The notes beneath the pieces were generated by a model. It saw only the letters and a list, made by a program, of their open reading frames with translations, did no database searches and was not told the origin of the DNA. A DNA stretch of 64,000 bases from contig NZ_CP080332.1 in NCBI RefSeq assembly GCF_019456655.1, positions 2,294,001 to 2,358,000 on the forward strand, read 5' to 3'. The position numbers and the translations under genes were made by a program. This document shows, piece by piece, positions 53,754 to 62,131 of the stretch (positions are counted from its first letter, which is position 1; each line of letters opens with the position of its first letter). Source of the DNA: Mycolicibacterium diernhoferi. Its GTDB lineage: Bacteria > Actinomycetota > Actinomycetes > Mycobacteriales > Mycobacteriaceae.

Positions 53754-54851
53754 ATGGGCGTGCTGCACCTGCGCGGCCGCGGACTGCCCGACGGCGAGCA
53801 GGTGCAATGGTGGGTGGTCGATGAGCGCTCGCGCGAAGAGCACGGGCCCAGCGGTGTGCTGTCGGCCGAGCCGATCGGCAACGCCGTCACCGTCTTCGAC
53901 GGCGGCTGGATCATCCCCGGCCTGGTCGACGCGCACTGTCACGTCGGGCTCGGCCCCGCCGGCGCGACGAGTTTCGACGAGGCGATCGGGCAGGCCGAGA
54001 TCGAACGCGACGCCGGCGCGCTGCTGCTGCGCGACGCCGGTTCGCCGGTGGATACCCGCAGCCTCGACGACCGCGACGATCTGCCCCGCATCATCCGGGC
54101 CGGCCGGCACCTGGCCCGGCCCAAGCGCTACATGCCGGGCCTGCCGATCGACATCGAGGACGAATCGCAGCTACCGGAGTACGTCGCTGCGCAGGCGCGG
54201 TTCGGTGACGGCTGGGTGAAGCTGGTCGGCGACTGGATCGACCGCGGCGCCGGCGACCTGGCCCCGCTGTGGTCCGACGATGTGCTGGTCGAGGCGATCG
54301 CGGCGGCGCACGCCAACGGCGCCCGCGTCACCGCGCACGTGTTCGGGGAGGACGCGCTGCCCGGACTGATCAAGGCCGGTATCGACTGCATCGAACACGG
54401 CACCGGCATCACCGAGGACACCATCGAGCTGATGCTCGAACACGGCACCGCGTTGGTGCCGACCCTGATCAACATCGACAACTTCCCGGGCATCGCCGAC
54501 AAGGCGGCCAAGTATCCGACCTACGCCAAGCACATGCGCGACCTGTACGCGTCCTGCCGGCAGCGGGTGGGGGCGGCCCACGACGCCGGGATTCCGATCT
54601 ACGCCGGGACCGACGCCGGCGGGATGATCGCCCACGGCCGCATCGGCGACGAGATCGACGCGCTGCGCGGGGTCGGGATGAGCCCGACGGACGCGCTCGG
54701 TGCGGCGAGTTGGAACGCCCGGGACTGGCTGGGCCGTCCCGCGCTGGAACACGGCGCCTCGGCGGATCTGCTGTGTTTCACCGAGGATCCGCGCGAGGTC
54801 GGGGTGGGTAACCCGGATCTGGTGATGCTGCGCGGCCGGGTCTGGCCCTGA
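53754..54851 (+). CDS. Amidohydrolase-family protein (Rv2915c-like)
   Basis: A 365-residue metal-dependent hydrolase. It shows the first metal motif DAHCHVG (HxH) near residue 61, a Lys in DGWVKLVGDW near 160, His residues in RVTAHVFGEDAL and CIEHGTGI, and the catalytic Asp in YAGTDAGG near 285, so the binuclear site looks complete. Imidazolonepropionase-like or prolidase-like amidohydrolases are the nearest patterns; the substrate is unknown. It starts 2 bp after ffh, the order seen in M. tuberculosis. Confidence 0.9.
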   Translation: MGVLHLRGRGLPDGEQVQWWVVDERSREEHGPSGVLSAEPIGNAVTVFDGGWIIPGLVDAHCHVGLGPAGATSFDEAIGQAEIERDAGALLLRDAGSPVDTRSLDDRDDLPRIIRAGRHLARPKRYMPGLPIDIEDESQLPEYVAAQARFGDGWVKLVGDWIDRGAGDLAPLWSDDVLVEAIAAAHANGARVTAHVFGEDALPGLIKAGIDCIEHGTGITEDTIELMLEHGTALVPTLINIDNFPGIADKAAKYPTYAKHMRDLYASCRQRVGAAHDAGIPIYAGTDAGGMIAHGRIGDEIDALRGVGMSPTDALGAASWNARDWLGRPALEHGASADLLCFTEDPREVGVGNPDLVMLRGRVWP

Positions 54852-54919
54852 CGCCCGTCGAGACTGACGAAATGGTGGCGCCCACTCGTAGTTTCCCGCC
54901 CGTTTGATCGGTTGGGCGG

Positions 54920-56524
54920 TTAGTACACGTCGCGGACGTAGCGGTGGCTCTTGATCAGGTCGTTGACGTAGCTGTGCGCGGCCGTGGCGTCCATGCCGCC
55001 GGCGCGGGCGACGACATCGTGCAGCGCCGCGTCCACGTCCTTGGCCATCCGTTCGGCGTCGCCGCACACATACACGTGTGCGCCGTCCTGCAGCCAGCCG
55101 AAGACCTCCTCGGCATTCTCCTGAATATGGTGCTGCACATACACTTTCGACTCTTGGTCCCGGGAGAATGCCAGGTTCAGCCGGGTCAGCACACCGCTGT
55201 CGAGGAAGTCCTGCAACTCGTCGCGGTACAGGAAATCGGTGTCGCGGCGCCGGTCGCCGAAGAACAGCCAGGACCGTCCCGTCGCGCCGGCGGCGGCGCG
55301 CTCCTGCAGGAAGGCGCGGAACGGCGCGATGCCGGTGCCCGGGCCGATCATGATGATCGGGACGTCCCCGGCGGGCAGCCGGAAGTGGTTGTTCGGGCGC
55401 AGGTGCACCAGCACCTCGGTGCAGCGGTCGGCCAGATATGTCGATGCCACACCGCCGCGCCGGCGACCGGCGGCGTCGTAACGCACGCTGGCGACCGTCA
55501 GGTGCACGCTGTCGGGATGCGCCAGCGGGCTGGACGCGATCGAGTAGTCGCGGAACTGCAGCGGGCGCAGGGTGTCCACGACCTCGTCGGCCTTGAGGTC
55601 GGCCAGCGCCACGATGTCCAGGACATCCTTGCCGTACAGCCACGACCCCTCGGTGCCGCCGTGGGTGTCCCCGGTGCGCAGGGCTTCGGCGACCGACTGA
55701 TCCGAGGTGCGTGCGGCCGCCAGCGTCAGCAGCGCCCGTGACGGCGTGCGGATCTCCAGATCCTCGGTGAGCAGCGTGCCCAGCGGCTTGTCGTGCCCGG
55801 TCACCGTGTGGTCGGCGCCGACCCTGAGCTCATCCAGCAGCGCCGCCACCAGTGCGGGATCGTTGGTGGCGTGCACGGCGATGGAATCGCCTGCCTGATA
55901 AGCGATTCCGGTGCCGGTGAGATCCACCTCGTAATGGCGGACCTCCTTGTCGGACGTGGTCGAGTTGAGCCACCGGTTCACCGCGAGCCGGGCCCGGACC
56001 GCGACGTGGCGCTCCCGCGGTTCGGCCCGCTCGGGGATCGGGACGGGTTCGCCGCCCGGCGCGCCCTGCTCGGCGGTCAGCAGTTCGATGAGCTCGGCGG
56101 TCCACGCCCTGGCCGGCTCCTCGTAGAAGCCGTCCACGTCGACCCGGTCGGTCATCCGGTGGGCGCCGAGCGCCTCCAGTCGTTCGTCGAGCAGCTTCCC
56201 GGCGTTGCAGAACAGTTCATAGGAGCTGTCGCCGAGGGCCAGGACGGCGAACTTGAGGTGCTCGAGGCGGTCGGTGTCCGCGCTGATGGCCTCCCAGAAC
56301 AGCGTCGCCGAATCCGGGAACTCGCCCTCGCCGAAGGTCGACACCACCACGATGAAGTGGGAGGTGTCCGGCAGCTGCGTGAGGTCGACCTGATTGAGCT
56401 CGACGGCTTCGACCTCGATGCCGATGGTGGCGACCGACTCGGCGAACGTCATCGCCGCGTCCTCGGCGTTTCCCATATCGGTGCCGAACGCGACGATGAG
56501 CGAGATGTCGGACTGGCCGGACAC
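54920..56524 (-). CDS. Diflavin NADPH oxidoreductase (CysJ/CPR-like)
   Basis: A 534-residue two-flavin reductase. A flavodoxin domain (1-150: IVAFGTDMGNAEDAA, STFGEGEFPDSATLF, LALGDSSYELFC) is followed by an FAD domain (RDYSIASSPL near 340, GGVASTYLAD) and an NADPH domain (MIGPGTGIAPFRAFLQER, VYVCGDAERMAKDV), ending with an aromatic residue as in cytochrome P450 reductases. It would pass NADPH electrons to a heme or Fe-S partner such as sulfite reductase or P450, none of which is adjacent. The GTG at 56524 follows AGGGG; a candidate iron box lies about 40 bp upstream. Confidence 0.9.
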   Translation of the reverse strand: MSGQSDISLIVAFGTDMGNAEDAAMTFAESVATIGIEVEAVELNQVDLTQLPDTSHFIVVVSTFGEGEFPDSATLFWEAISADTDRLEHLKFAVLALGDSSYELFCNAGKLLDERLEALGAHRMTDRVDVDGFYEEPARAWTAELIELLTAEQGAPGGEPVPIPERAEPRERHVAVRARLAVNRWLNSTTSDKEVRHYEVDLTGTGIAYQAGDSIAVHATNDPALVAALLDELRVGADHTVTGHDKPLGTLLTEDLEIRTPSRALLTLAAARTSDQSVAEALRTGDTHGGTEGSWLYGKDVLDIVALADLKADEVVDTLRPLQFRDYSIASSPLAHPDSVHLTVASVRYDAAGRRRGGVASTYLADRCTEVLVHLRPNNHFRLPAGDVPIIMIGPGTGIAPFRAFLQERAAAGATGRSWLFFGDRRRDTDFLYRDELQDFLDSGVLTRLNLAFSRDQESKVYVQHHIQENAEEVFGWLQDGAHVYVCGDAERMAKDVDAALHDVVARAGGMDATAAHSYVNDLIKSHRYVRDVY

Positions 56525-56562
56525 GGTGTCCCCTCTGATCGGTGCGTGGCCCGATGCGCAGC

Positions 56563-56581
56563 GCAAGTTAGGGTGACCTTA
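56563..56581 (-). promoter_or_regulatory. Candidate IdeR/DtxR-type iron box before the diflavin reductase
   Basis: The 19 bp match 14 positions of the mycobacterial IdeR consensus TWAGGTWAGSCTWACCTWA as I remember it. They lie within an inverted repeat CAAGTTAGG-N4-CCTTACTTG (64-85 of this hundred) with one mismatch per arm. The location about 40 bp upstream of the GTG fits a repressor site. Inference only. Confidence 0.42.
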
Positions 56582-56613
56582 CTTGGATTCGGGCGGCAGT
56601 GGGGCGCTCCCTG

Positions 56614-57429
56614 TCAGGGCCGGCTGAAACCCCAGTCCAGCAGGCCGATGGCCTGGCCGTACAGATCGCCGGTTCCGTACATCTGCACCACGACCAGGCG
56701 ACGGTCACCGCGCTGAGCTGCCCCGACATAGGTTTTGCGGGCCAGGTTCGTATACCCGGTCTTGCCGCCCAGGTCGCCGGGATACCGGCTGAGCAACTCG
56801 TTCTGGTTGGACAGCGTCTTACCGGGGAACGCGGCGGACGGGGAGCGCATGATCTGCGCGATCAACGGATAGCGCAGAGCGGCCCGGAAGATGACCGCCA
56901 GATCGTGCGGGGTGGTGATCGACTCCCACCCCGGCCCGTCCAGCCCGGACGGGGAGGACGCCTTGGTGCTGCGGGCCCCGACGGCGGCGGCTTTGCGGTT
57001 CATGGCGGCGACCGCCGCGCGCTGACCGCCGAGCATGTCGGCGAGCATGTTCGCCGAATCGTTGCCCGACACCATCAGTAGCGCGCTCAGCAGCTGGGTC
57101 ACGGTGTACGGCTGGCCGGGTTTGAGCCCCACGCAGGAACATTCGACCTTGGTGTGCGAGTCGTTGGCGCGGGCGAAGTTGTCGGGCCGCAGATGGTCGA
57201 GCACCACCATGGCCAGCAGCACCTTGATGGTGCTGGCCGGGGCGTAGCGGCCGTGCGCATCCTTGGCGGCCAGTACCGCGCCGGTGTCCAGATCGGCGAG
57301 CAGGTAGGCCTTGGCCGGTCCGTTCGCAAACGATTGCGCGCCAGCGGGTTCCACATTGGGCGTGGCCTGTGCAGGCGCCGCCAGGACCGTGCTGAGGGCG
57401 AGCGCGGTCGCCGCGAACAGGTGTCGCAC
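56614..57429 (-). CDS. D-alanyl-D-alanine carboxypeptidase (tandem copy, DacB-like)
   Basis: A 271-residue secreted penicillin-binding protein trimming peptidoglycan stem pentapeptides. A signal peptide (about 1-22, ending A-P-A-Q-A) is followed by the S-x-x-K motif in RYAPASTIKVLLA, the SGN motif in MVSGNDSANM and the KTG motif in LGGKTGYTNLA. The GTG at 57429 gives V-R-H-L-F-A-A-T and a proper signal peptide. It lies 78 bp downstream of a paralogue on the same strand; one of them corresponds to Rv2911 DacB2. Confidence 0.93.
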   Translation of the reverse strand: MRHLFAATALALSTVLAAPAQATPNVEPAGAQSFANGPAKAYLLADLDTGAVLAAKDAHGRYAPASTIKVLLAMVVLDHLRPDNFARANDSHTKVECSCVGLKPGQPYTVTQLLSALLMVSGNDSANMLADMLGGQRAAVAAMNRKAAAVGARSTKASSPSGLDGPGWESITTPHDLAVIFRAALRYPLIAQIMRSPSAAFPGKTLSNQNELLSRYPGDLGGKTGYTNLARKTYVGAAQRGDRRLVVVQMYGTGDLYGQAIGLLDWGFSRP

Positions 57430-57507
57430 CCGCGAGAGGCTACGGGCCCCAGGACTCGTTCCGTGCCCGGGAAGGTATCTGTCGGGTCTCGACCAGAGCA
57501 CCCCGCA

Positions 57508-58383
57508 CTACAGGACCCCGATGCCGGCCGACCGGTCCTGCACGAAACCCCAATCCAACAGGGCCGACGCCTGATCCCAGTAGGTCGGGCCGCCCTCGCG
57601 GACCAGCCCGTACATCAACGCGACCACGAGGCGTCGGCCGTCGCGCTGCGCGGCGCCGACGAACGTCTTACGCGCAAGATCGGTGAATCCGGTCTTGCCG
57701 CCCAGCGTGCCGGGATAGCGGCCCAGCAACTCGTTCTGGTTGACCAGCACGCGGTCACCGGTCCTGCCCGGGAACACCGCCGTGGGTTGCGCGGTGATCT
57801 GGCCGAACACCGGGTCGGCCAGCGCGGCCCGGAACAGCACCGCCAGGTCGTGCGGCGAGGACCACATCTCGATACCGGGCCCGTCCAGGCCGGACGGACT
57901 GCCCGCCACGGTGGCGTGCGCGCCCAATTGTGCGGCCTTCGCGTTCATCTTCGCCACGGCCGCCTCCCGGCCGCCGAGCATGGTGGCCAACGTGTTTGCT
58001 GCGTCGTTGCCCGACACCAGCAGCAAGCCTTCCAACAGTTGACGCACCGTGTAGGTCTGGCCGGGCGCCACGCCCGCGCAGTTGCACTCGACCCGGGTGT
58101 CGGCCTCCTCGGCCACCACGGTCGCCTCCAGCGGCAGTTCCTCGAGCACCACCGTGGCCAACAGCACCTTGATGGTGCTGGCCGGCGCGTAGCGCCCGTA
58201 CCCGTCCCGAGAGGCCAGGACCGCACCGCTGTCCATATCCGCGATCACCCAGGCCTGTGCAGGTCCATCCGGTATCGGCACCGATCCCAGCGGCTGATCG
58301 ACACCGGGAACGGCGCCCGCCGAACCGGTGCTGACGGTGAGCAAACAGAGCGCAGAGATGAGACCGGCGGCAAGCCTTCGCAT
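57508..58383 (-). CDS. D-alanyl-D-alanine carboxypeptidase (tandem copy, DacB-like)
   Basis: A 291-residue penicillin-binding protein with an N-terminal signal peptide (about 1-24, ending S-A-G-A) and the three active-site motifs RYAPASTIKVLLA, VSGNDAANTLA and LGGKTGFTDLA. A Cys pair in VECNCAG matches the VECSCVG of the paralogue, which suggests a conserved disulfide that would need the DsbA system. Motif spacing is the same in both copies, pointing to tandem duplication. It is divergent from the NAGGN cassette. Confidence 0.93.
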   Translation of the reverse strand: MRRLAAGLISALCLLTVSTGSAGAVPGVDQPLGSVPIPDGPAQAWVIADMDSGAVLASRDGYGRYAPASTIKVLLATVVLEELPLEATVVAEEADTRVECNCAGVAPGQTYTVRQLLEGLLLVSGNDAANTLATMLGGREAAVAKMNAKAAQLGAHATVAGSPSGLDGPGIEMWSSPHDLAVLFRAALADPVFGQITAQPTAVFPGRTGDRVLVNQNELLGRYPGTLGGKTGFTDLARKTFVGAAQRDGRRLVVALMYGLVREGGPTYWDQASALLDWGFVQDRSAGIGVL

Positions 58384-58495
58384 GGCGTGTGAGCTTAACG
58401 ACCTTTTGTCGTCTCAGGTTTGGCGAGCGCCCATGGCGGTAACGTTGAACGGGCGCGAACCAGAGTGGCCGAAAACCATCGAGGGGACGAATTCA

Positions 58496-60298
58496 ATGTG
58501 CGGCATCGCCGGCGAGGTTGCTCGCGGCCGATCAGCAGATCTGTCAGCCATCGCCAAAATGGCCGATTCCATGGTGCCGCGAGGACCTGACAGTGGGGGA
58601 TTCTGGGCCCAGGGCGGCGTGGCCCTCGGACACCGCCGGCTGGCCATCATCGACCTGTCCAGCCACGGACAGCAGCCCATGCACGACCCCGAACTCGGCC
58701 TCACCGTCGCGTTCAACGGCTGTATCTACAACTATCCGCAGTTGCGCCAGGAACTGATCGGCAAGGGCTACCGGTTCTTCTCACACAGCGACACCGAGGT
58801 CGTGCTCAAGGGCTACCGGGAGTGGGGCGAACAGGTGGTCGACCACCTGTTCGGCATGTTCGCCTTCGCCGTCACCGAGGTCGACTCCGGTCGGGTGCTG
58901 CTGGCCCGTGACCGGCTCGGCGTGAAACCGCTGTACTGGACCGAGGTTTCGGACGCCTTCCGGTTCGCCTCCTCACTGCCGGCGCTGGTCGCGGCCGGTG
59001 GGGTGGACACCGACATCGACCCGGTGGCCCTGCACCACTACCTGAGCTTCCACTCGGTGGTGCCGCCGCCGCACACCATCCTCAAGGGTGTGCGAAAACT
59101 GGCGCCGGGAACCATCATGCGCATCGAGCCGGACGGGTCCCGAACCGAACGTACTTACTGGGAACCGGTTTTCGAGCGCTCGGCCGAACGCGCGGGCTGG
59201 TCGGAGAACGAGTGGGAAGAGGCCATCCTGGACTCGCTGCGCACCGCGGTGGAGCGGCGGCTGGTGGCCGACGTCCCGGTCGGCTGTCTGCTGTCGGGCG
59301 GCCTGGACTCCAGCCTGATCGTCGGCCTGCTCGCCGAAGCCGGCCAGCACGGCCTGGCGACGTTCTCCATCGGCTTCGAGGCCGCCGGCGGGGAAGAGGG
59401 CGACGAGTTCAAGTACTCCGACATCATCGCCCGGCACTACAGCACCGATCACCACCAGATCCGTATCGATACCGCCCGCATGCTGCCCGCACTGTCCGGG
59501 GCGATCGGCGCGATGAGCGAACCGATGATGAGCCACGACTGCGTGGCGTTCTATCTGCTGTCCCAGGAGGTCAGCAAGCACGTCAAGGTGGTCCAGTCCG
59601 GTCAGGGCGCCGACGAGATCTTCGCCGGCTACCACTGGTACCCGCCGATGGCGCACGCCGCGGACCACGATGTCGACGGCGCGCTGCGGCGCTACCGGCA
59701 GGCGTTCTTCGACCGCGACCACGCCGCGCTGAACAGTCTGCTGCAGCCCCAGTGGCGCCTGGACGCCGACATCGCCGGCGACTACGTCCGCAGCCATTTC
59801 GCGCACCCCGGCGCGGCGACGGCCACCGACCGGGCCCTGCGCCTGGACACCACCGTGATGCTGGTCGACGACCCGGTCAAGCGCGTCGACAACATGACCA
59901 TGGCCTGGGGTCTGGAAGGCCGGGTGCCGTTCCTGGACCACGAGCTCGTCGAACTCGCGGCCACCTGCCCGCCCGCGCTCAAGACCGCCTACGACGGCAA
60001 GGGCGTGCTGAAAGAGGCTGCCCGCAAAGTCATCCCGCACGAGGTGATCGACCGGCCGAAGGGCTACTTCCCGGTGCCCGCGCTCAAGCACCTGGCCGGG
60101 CCCTATCTGGACCTGGTCCGCGACGCGCTGCACGGCCAGGGTGCGCGCACCCGGGGATTGTTCAACCCGGCCGAGGTGGATCGGCTGCTCGCCGAGCCCA
60201 ACGGTTACCTGACGCCACTTCGGGGTAACCCCCTGTGGCAGCTCGGACTGCTGGAACTGTGGCTGGCGCATCACGTGGATGGGGTAACGACGAGATGA
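58496..60298 (+). CDS. asnO: N-acetylglutaminylglutamine amide synthase, AsnB-type amidotransferase
   Basis: A 600-residue class II glutamine amidotransferase of asparagine-synthetase type. Catalytic Cys2 follows the start (MCGIAGEVA). The glutaminase domain (1-190) is followed by an ATP-pyrophosphatase synthetase domain with the PP-loop LLSGGLDSSLIVG near 268 and QSGQGADEIFAGYHWY near 370. Followed directly by a GNAT-ATP-grasp protein and an M42-like peptidase, it matches the amidotransferase of the three-gene NAGGN cassette rather than primary AsnB. The ATG is preceded by GAGGGG, and the stop overlaps the next start (ATGA). Confidence 0.9.
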   Translation: MCGIAGEVARGRSADLSAIAKMADSMVPRGPDSGGFWAQGGVALGHRRLAIIDLSSHGQQPMHDPELGLTVAFNGCIYNYPQLRQELIGKGYRFFSHSDTEVVLKGYREWGEQVVDHLFGMFAFAVTEVDSGRVLLARDRLGVKPLYWTEVSDAFRFASSLPALVAAGGVDTDIDPVALHHYLSFHSVVPPPHTILKGVRKLAPGTIMRIEPDGSRTERTYWEPVFERSAERAGWSENEWEEAILDSLRTAVERRLVADVPVGCLLSGGLDSSLIVGLLAEAGQHGLATFSIGFEAAGGEEGDEFKYSDIIARHYSTDHHQIRIDTARMLPALSGAIGAMSEPMMSHDCVAFYLLSQEVSKHVKVVQSGQGADEIFAGYHWYPPMAHAADHDVDGALRRYRQAFFDRDHAALNSLLQPQWRLDADIAGDYVRSHFAHPGAATATDRALRLDTTVMLVDDPVKRVDNMTMAWGLEGRVPFLDHELVELAATCPPALKTAYDGKGVLKEAARKVIPHEVIDRPKGYFPVPALKHLAGPYLDLVRDALHGQGARTRGLFNPAEVDRLLAEPNGYLTPLRGNPLWQLGLLELWLAHHVDGVTTR

Positions 60299-62040
60299 CC
60301 CTGGAGAAGGCGACCTCGCGCCGTGGCGCCCCGCACAAGGACCTCTCGCGCAAAGAGGTCGTGCAGGATCTCGGCTGGGGTCGGCTCGTCTTCGGGCAGA
60401 CATTCGACGATCCCGGCGAACTGGGTACCGCATTGCGTGCCGAGGCCAGCGGGCGTCGCGACATCGGCATGTACCTGGAGGCGCCGCACGTCTTCGTCGC
60501 ACTGAACCCACAGGAATTCTTCATCGACCCGAGCTTCACCTACCGGCTGGACCTGACGGTGCCGCCGGCCTACCGACCGCCGGACCTGCCCGGCGTGACG
60601 GTCCGGCGGGTGCAGTCCAGGGCCGACTGCGCGGCGATCAACGAGATCTACCTGCAGTGCCGGATGGTGCCCGCCGACGTCGAGTTGATGTGGCACAACA
60701 GTCAGCGCGAACATCACATGATCTATCTGGTGGCCGTCGACGACAGCACCGGTGCGGTGGTCGGCACCGTCACCGGTATCGACCACGTGGAGCTGTTCGA
60801 CGATCCGGAGAACGGGTCGTCGCTGTGGTGCCTGGCGGTCAGCCCGACGCTGTGCCGGCCCGGAGCCGGTGGCCTGCTGGTGCGGTCGCTGGTCGAGGAG
60901 TTCATCGACCGCGGCCGCGCCCAGATGGACCTGTCTGTGCTGCACGACAATTCGGCGGCCATCGCGCTGTACGAGCGGATGGGTTTCGATCGGGTTCCCG
61001 AACTCGGCGTCAAACGCAAGAACGCGATCAACGAGAAGCTGTTCGCGCCCGCACAACCCGAGGAAGAGCTCGACCAGCTCAACCCGTACGCCCGCATCAT
61101 CGCCGACGAGGCGATCCTGCGGGGGATCGCGGTGCAGGTGCTCGACGCCCAGGCCGGCTACCTGCAGCTCACCCACGGCGGCACCACGGTGACCACCCGC
61201 GAATCGCTCTCCGAGCTCACCAACGCGGTCGCAATGAGCCGGTGCGATGACAAGCGGATCGCGCGCAAGGTGGTCAGCGAGGCGGGAATCGTTGTGCCCC
61301 AAGGTGTCACCGCGACCTTCGGCGAGGAGGATCACCGTTTCCTGGCCCGGGTGGGCTCGGTGGTGGTCAAGCCGGCCCGCGGCGAGCAGGGCGCCGGCAT
61401 CACCGTCGGGGTGACCCGTCACGACGAACTCGACCGGGCCTTGCAGGTGGCCAGCAAGCATTGCCCCGATGTGCTGATCGAGGAGCGTTGCGAGGGTGAG
61501 GATCTGCGCATCGTGGTGATCAACGGCAAGGTGATCGCGGCAGCGGTCCGGCGCCCACCGGAGATCATCGGCACCGGCAAGCACACCATCGGGCAGCTCA
61601 TCGAGGCGCAGAGCCGGCGCCGGTCGGCCGCCACCCAGGGTGAATCGAAGATCCCGCTGGACTCGGTGACCGAGGACACCGTCCGCGACGCGGGCTGGGA
61701 CCTCGGGGACGTGTTGGCCGCCAATGAGCACCTGGTGGTGCGCCGCACCGCCAACCTGCACACCGGTGGCACCATCGTCGATGTCACCGACGACCTGAAC
61801 CCGACGCTGGCCAGGGTGGCGGTGGACGCCGCCGACGCGATCGGGATCCCGGTCACCGGGATCGACCTGATGGTGCCGGCGGTCGACGGTGAGGAATACG
61901 TGTTCATCGAGGCCAACGAGCGTCCCGGGTTGGCCAATCATGAACCGCGCCCGACGGCGCAGGCCTTCGTGGATCTACTCTTTCCACGGACAGCTGCCAC
62001 GCCGTGGGCCTGGCAGCCCGATCCTGTCGATCAGGGTTAG
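60295..62040 (+). CDS. ngg: N-acetylglutaminylglutamine synthetase (GNAT plus ATP-grasp fusion)
   Basis: A 581-residue two-domain enzyme. An N-terminal region leads into a GNAT acetyltransferase domain (about 100-250: CLAVSPTLCRPGAGGLLVRSL, the acetyl-CoA loop). The C-terminal half (about 280-560) is an ATP-grasp ligase (VVVKPARGEQGAGITVGV, IEERCEGEDLRIVVINGKV, FIEANERPGLANHEPRP). Homologues acetylate Gln and ligate a second Gln, and the AsnO-type partner amidates the dipeptide. It overlaps asnO by 4 bp. Gene order and fusion are characteristic, so the assignment is firm at family level. Confidence 0.9.
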   Translation: MTLEKATSRRGAPHKDLSRKEVVQDLGWGRLVFGQTFDDPGELGTALRAEASGRRDIGMYLEAPHVFVALNPQEFFIDPSFTYRLDLTVPPAYRPPDLPGVTVRRVQSRADCAAINEIYLQCRMVPADVELMWHNSQREHHMIYLVAVDDSTGAVVGTVTGIDHVELFDDPENGSSLWCLAVSPTLCRPGAGGLLVRSLVEEFIDRGRAQMDLSVLHDNSAAIALYERMGFDRVPELGVKRKNAINEKLFAPAQPEEELDQLNPYARIIADEAILRGIAVQVLDAQAGYLQLTHGGTTVTTRESLSELTNAVAMSRCDDKRIARKVVSEAGIVVPQGVTATFGEEDHRFLARVGSVVVKPARGEQGAGITVGVTRHDELDRALQVASKHCPDVLIEERCEGEDLRIVVINGKVIAAAVRRPPEIIGTGKHTIGQLIEAQSRRRSAATQGESKIPLDSVTEDTVRDAGWDLGDVLAANEHLVVRRTANLHTGGTIVDVTDDLNPTLARVAVDAADAIGIPVTGIDLMVPAVDGEEYVFIEANERPGLANHEPRPTAQAFVDLLFPRTAATPWAWQPDPVDQG

Positions 62041-62131
62041 GGGGCGGTGGGCCCGTATCGGGACCACACCGGGGCGACGCATGTGCGGCGCCCGGCCCCG
62101 GCCCTGACGCAATGCTTGAGAAGGAGACATC

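Noticed and set aside
54890..54920. A CCGCCC...GGGCGG hairpin as terminator between the amidohydrolase and diflavin genes
   Set aside because: The stem is only 6 bp with a 12-nt loop, expected by chance in this GC content.
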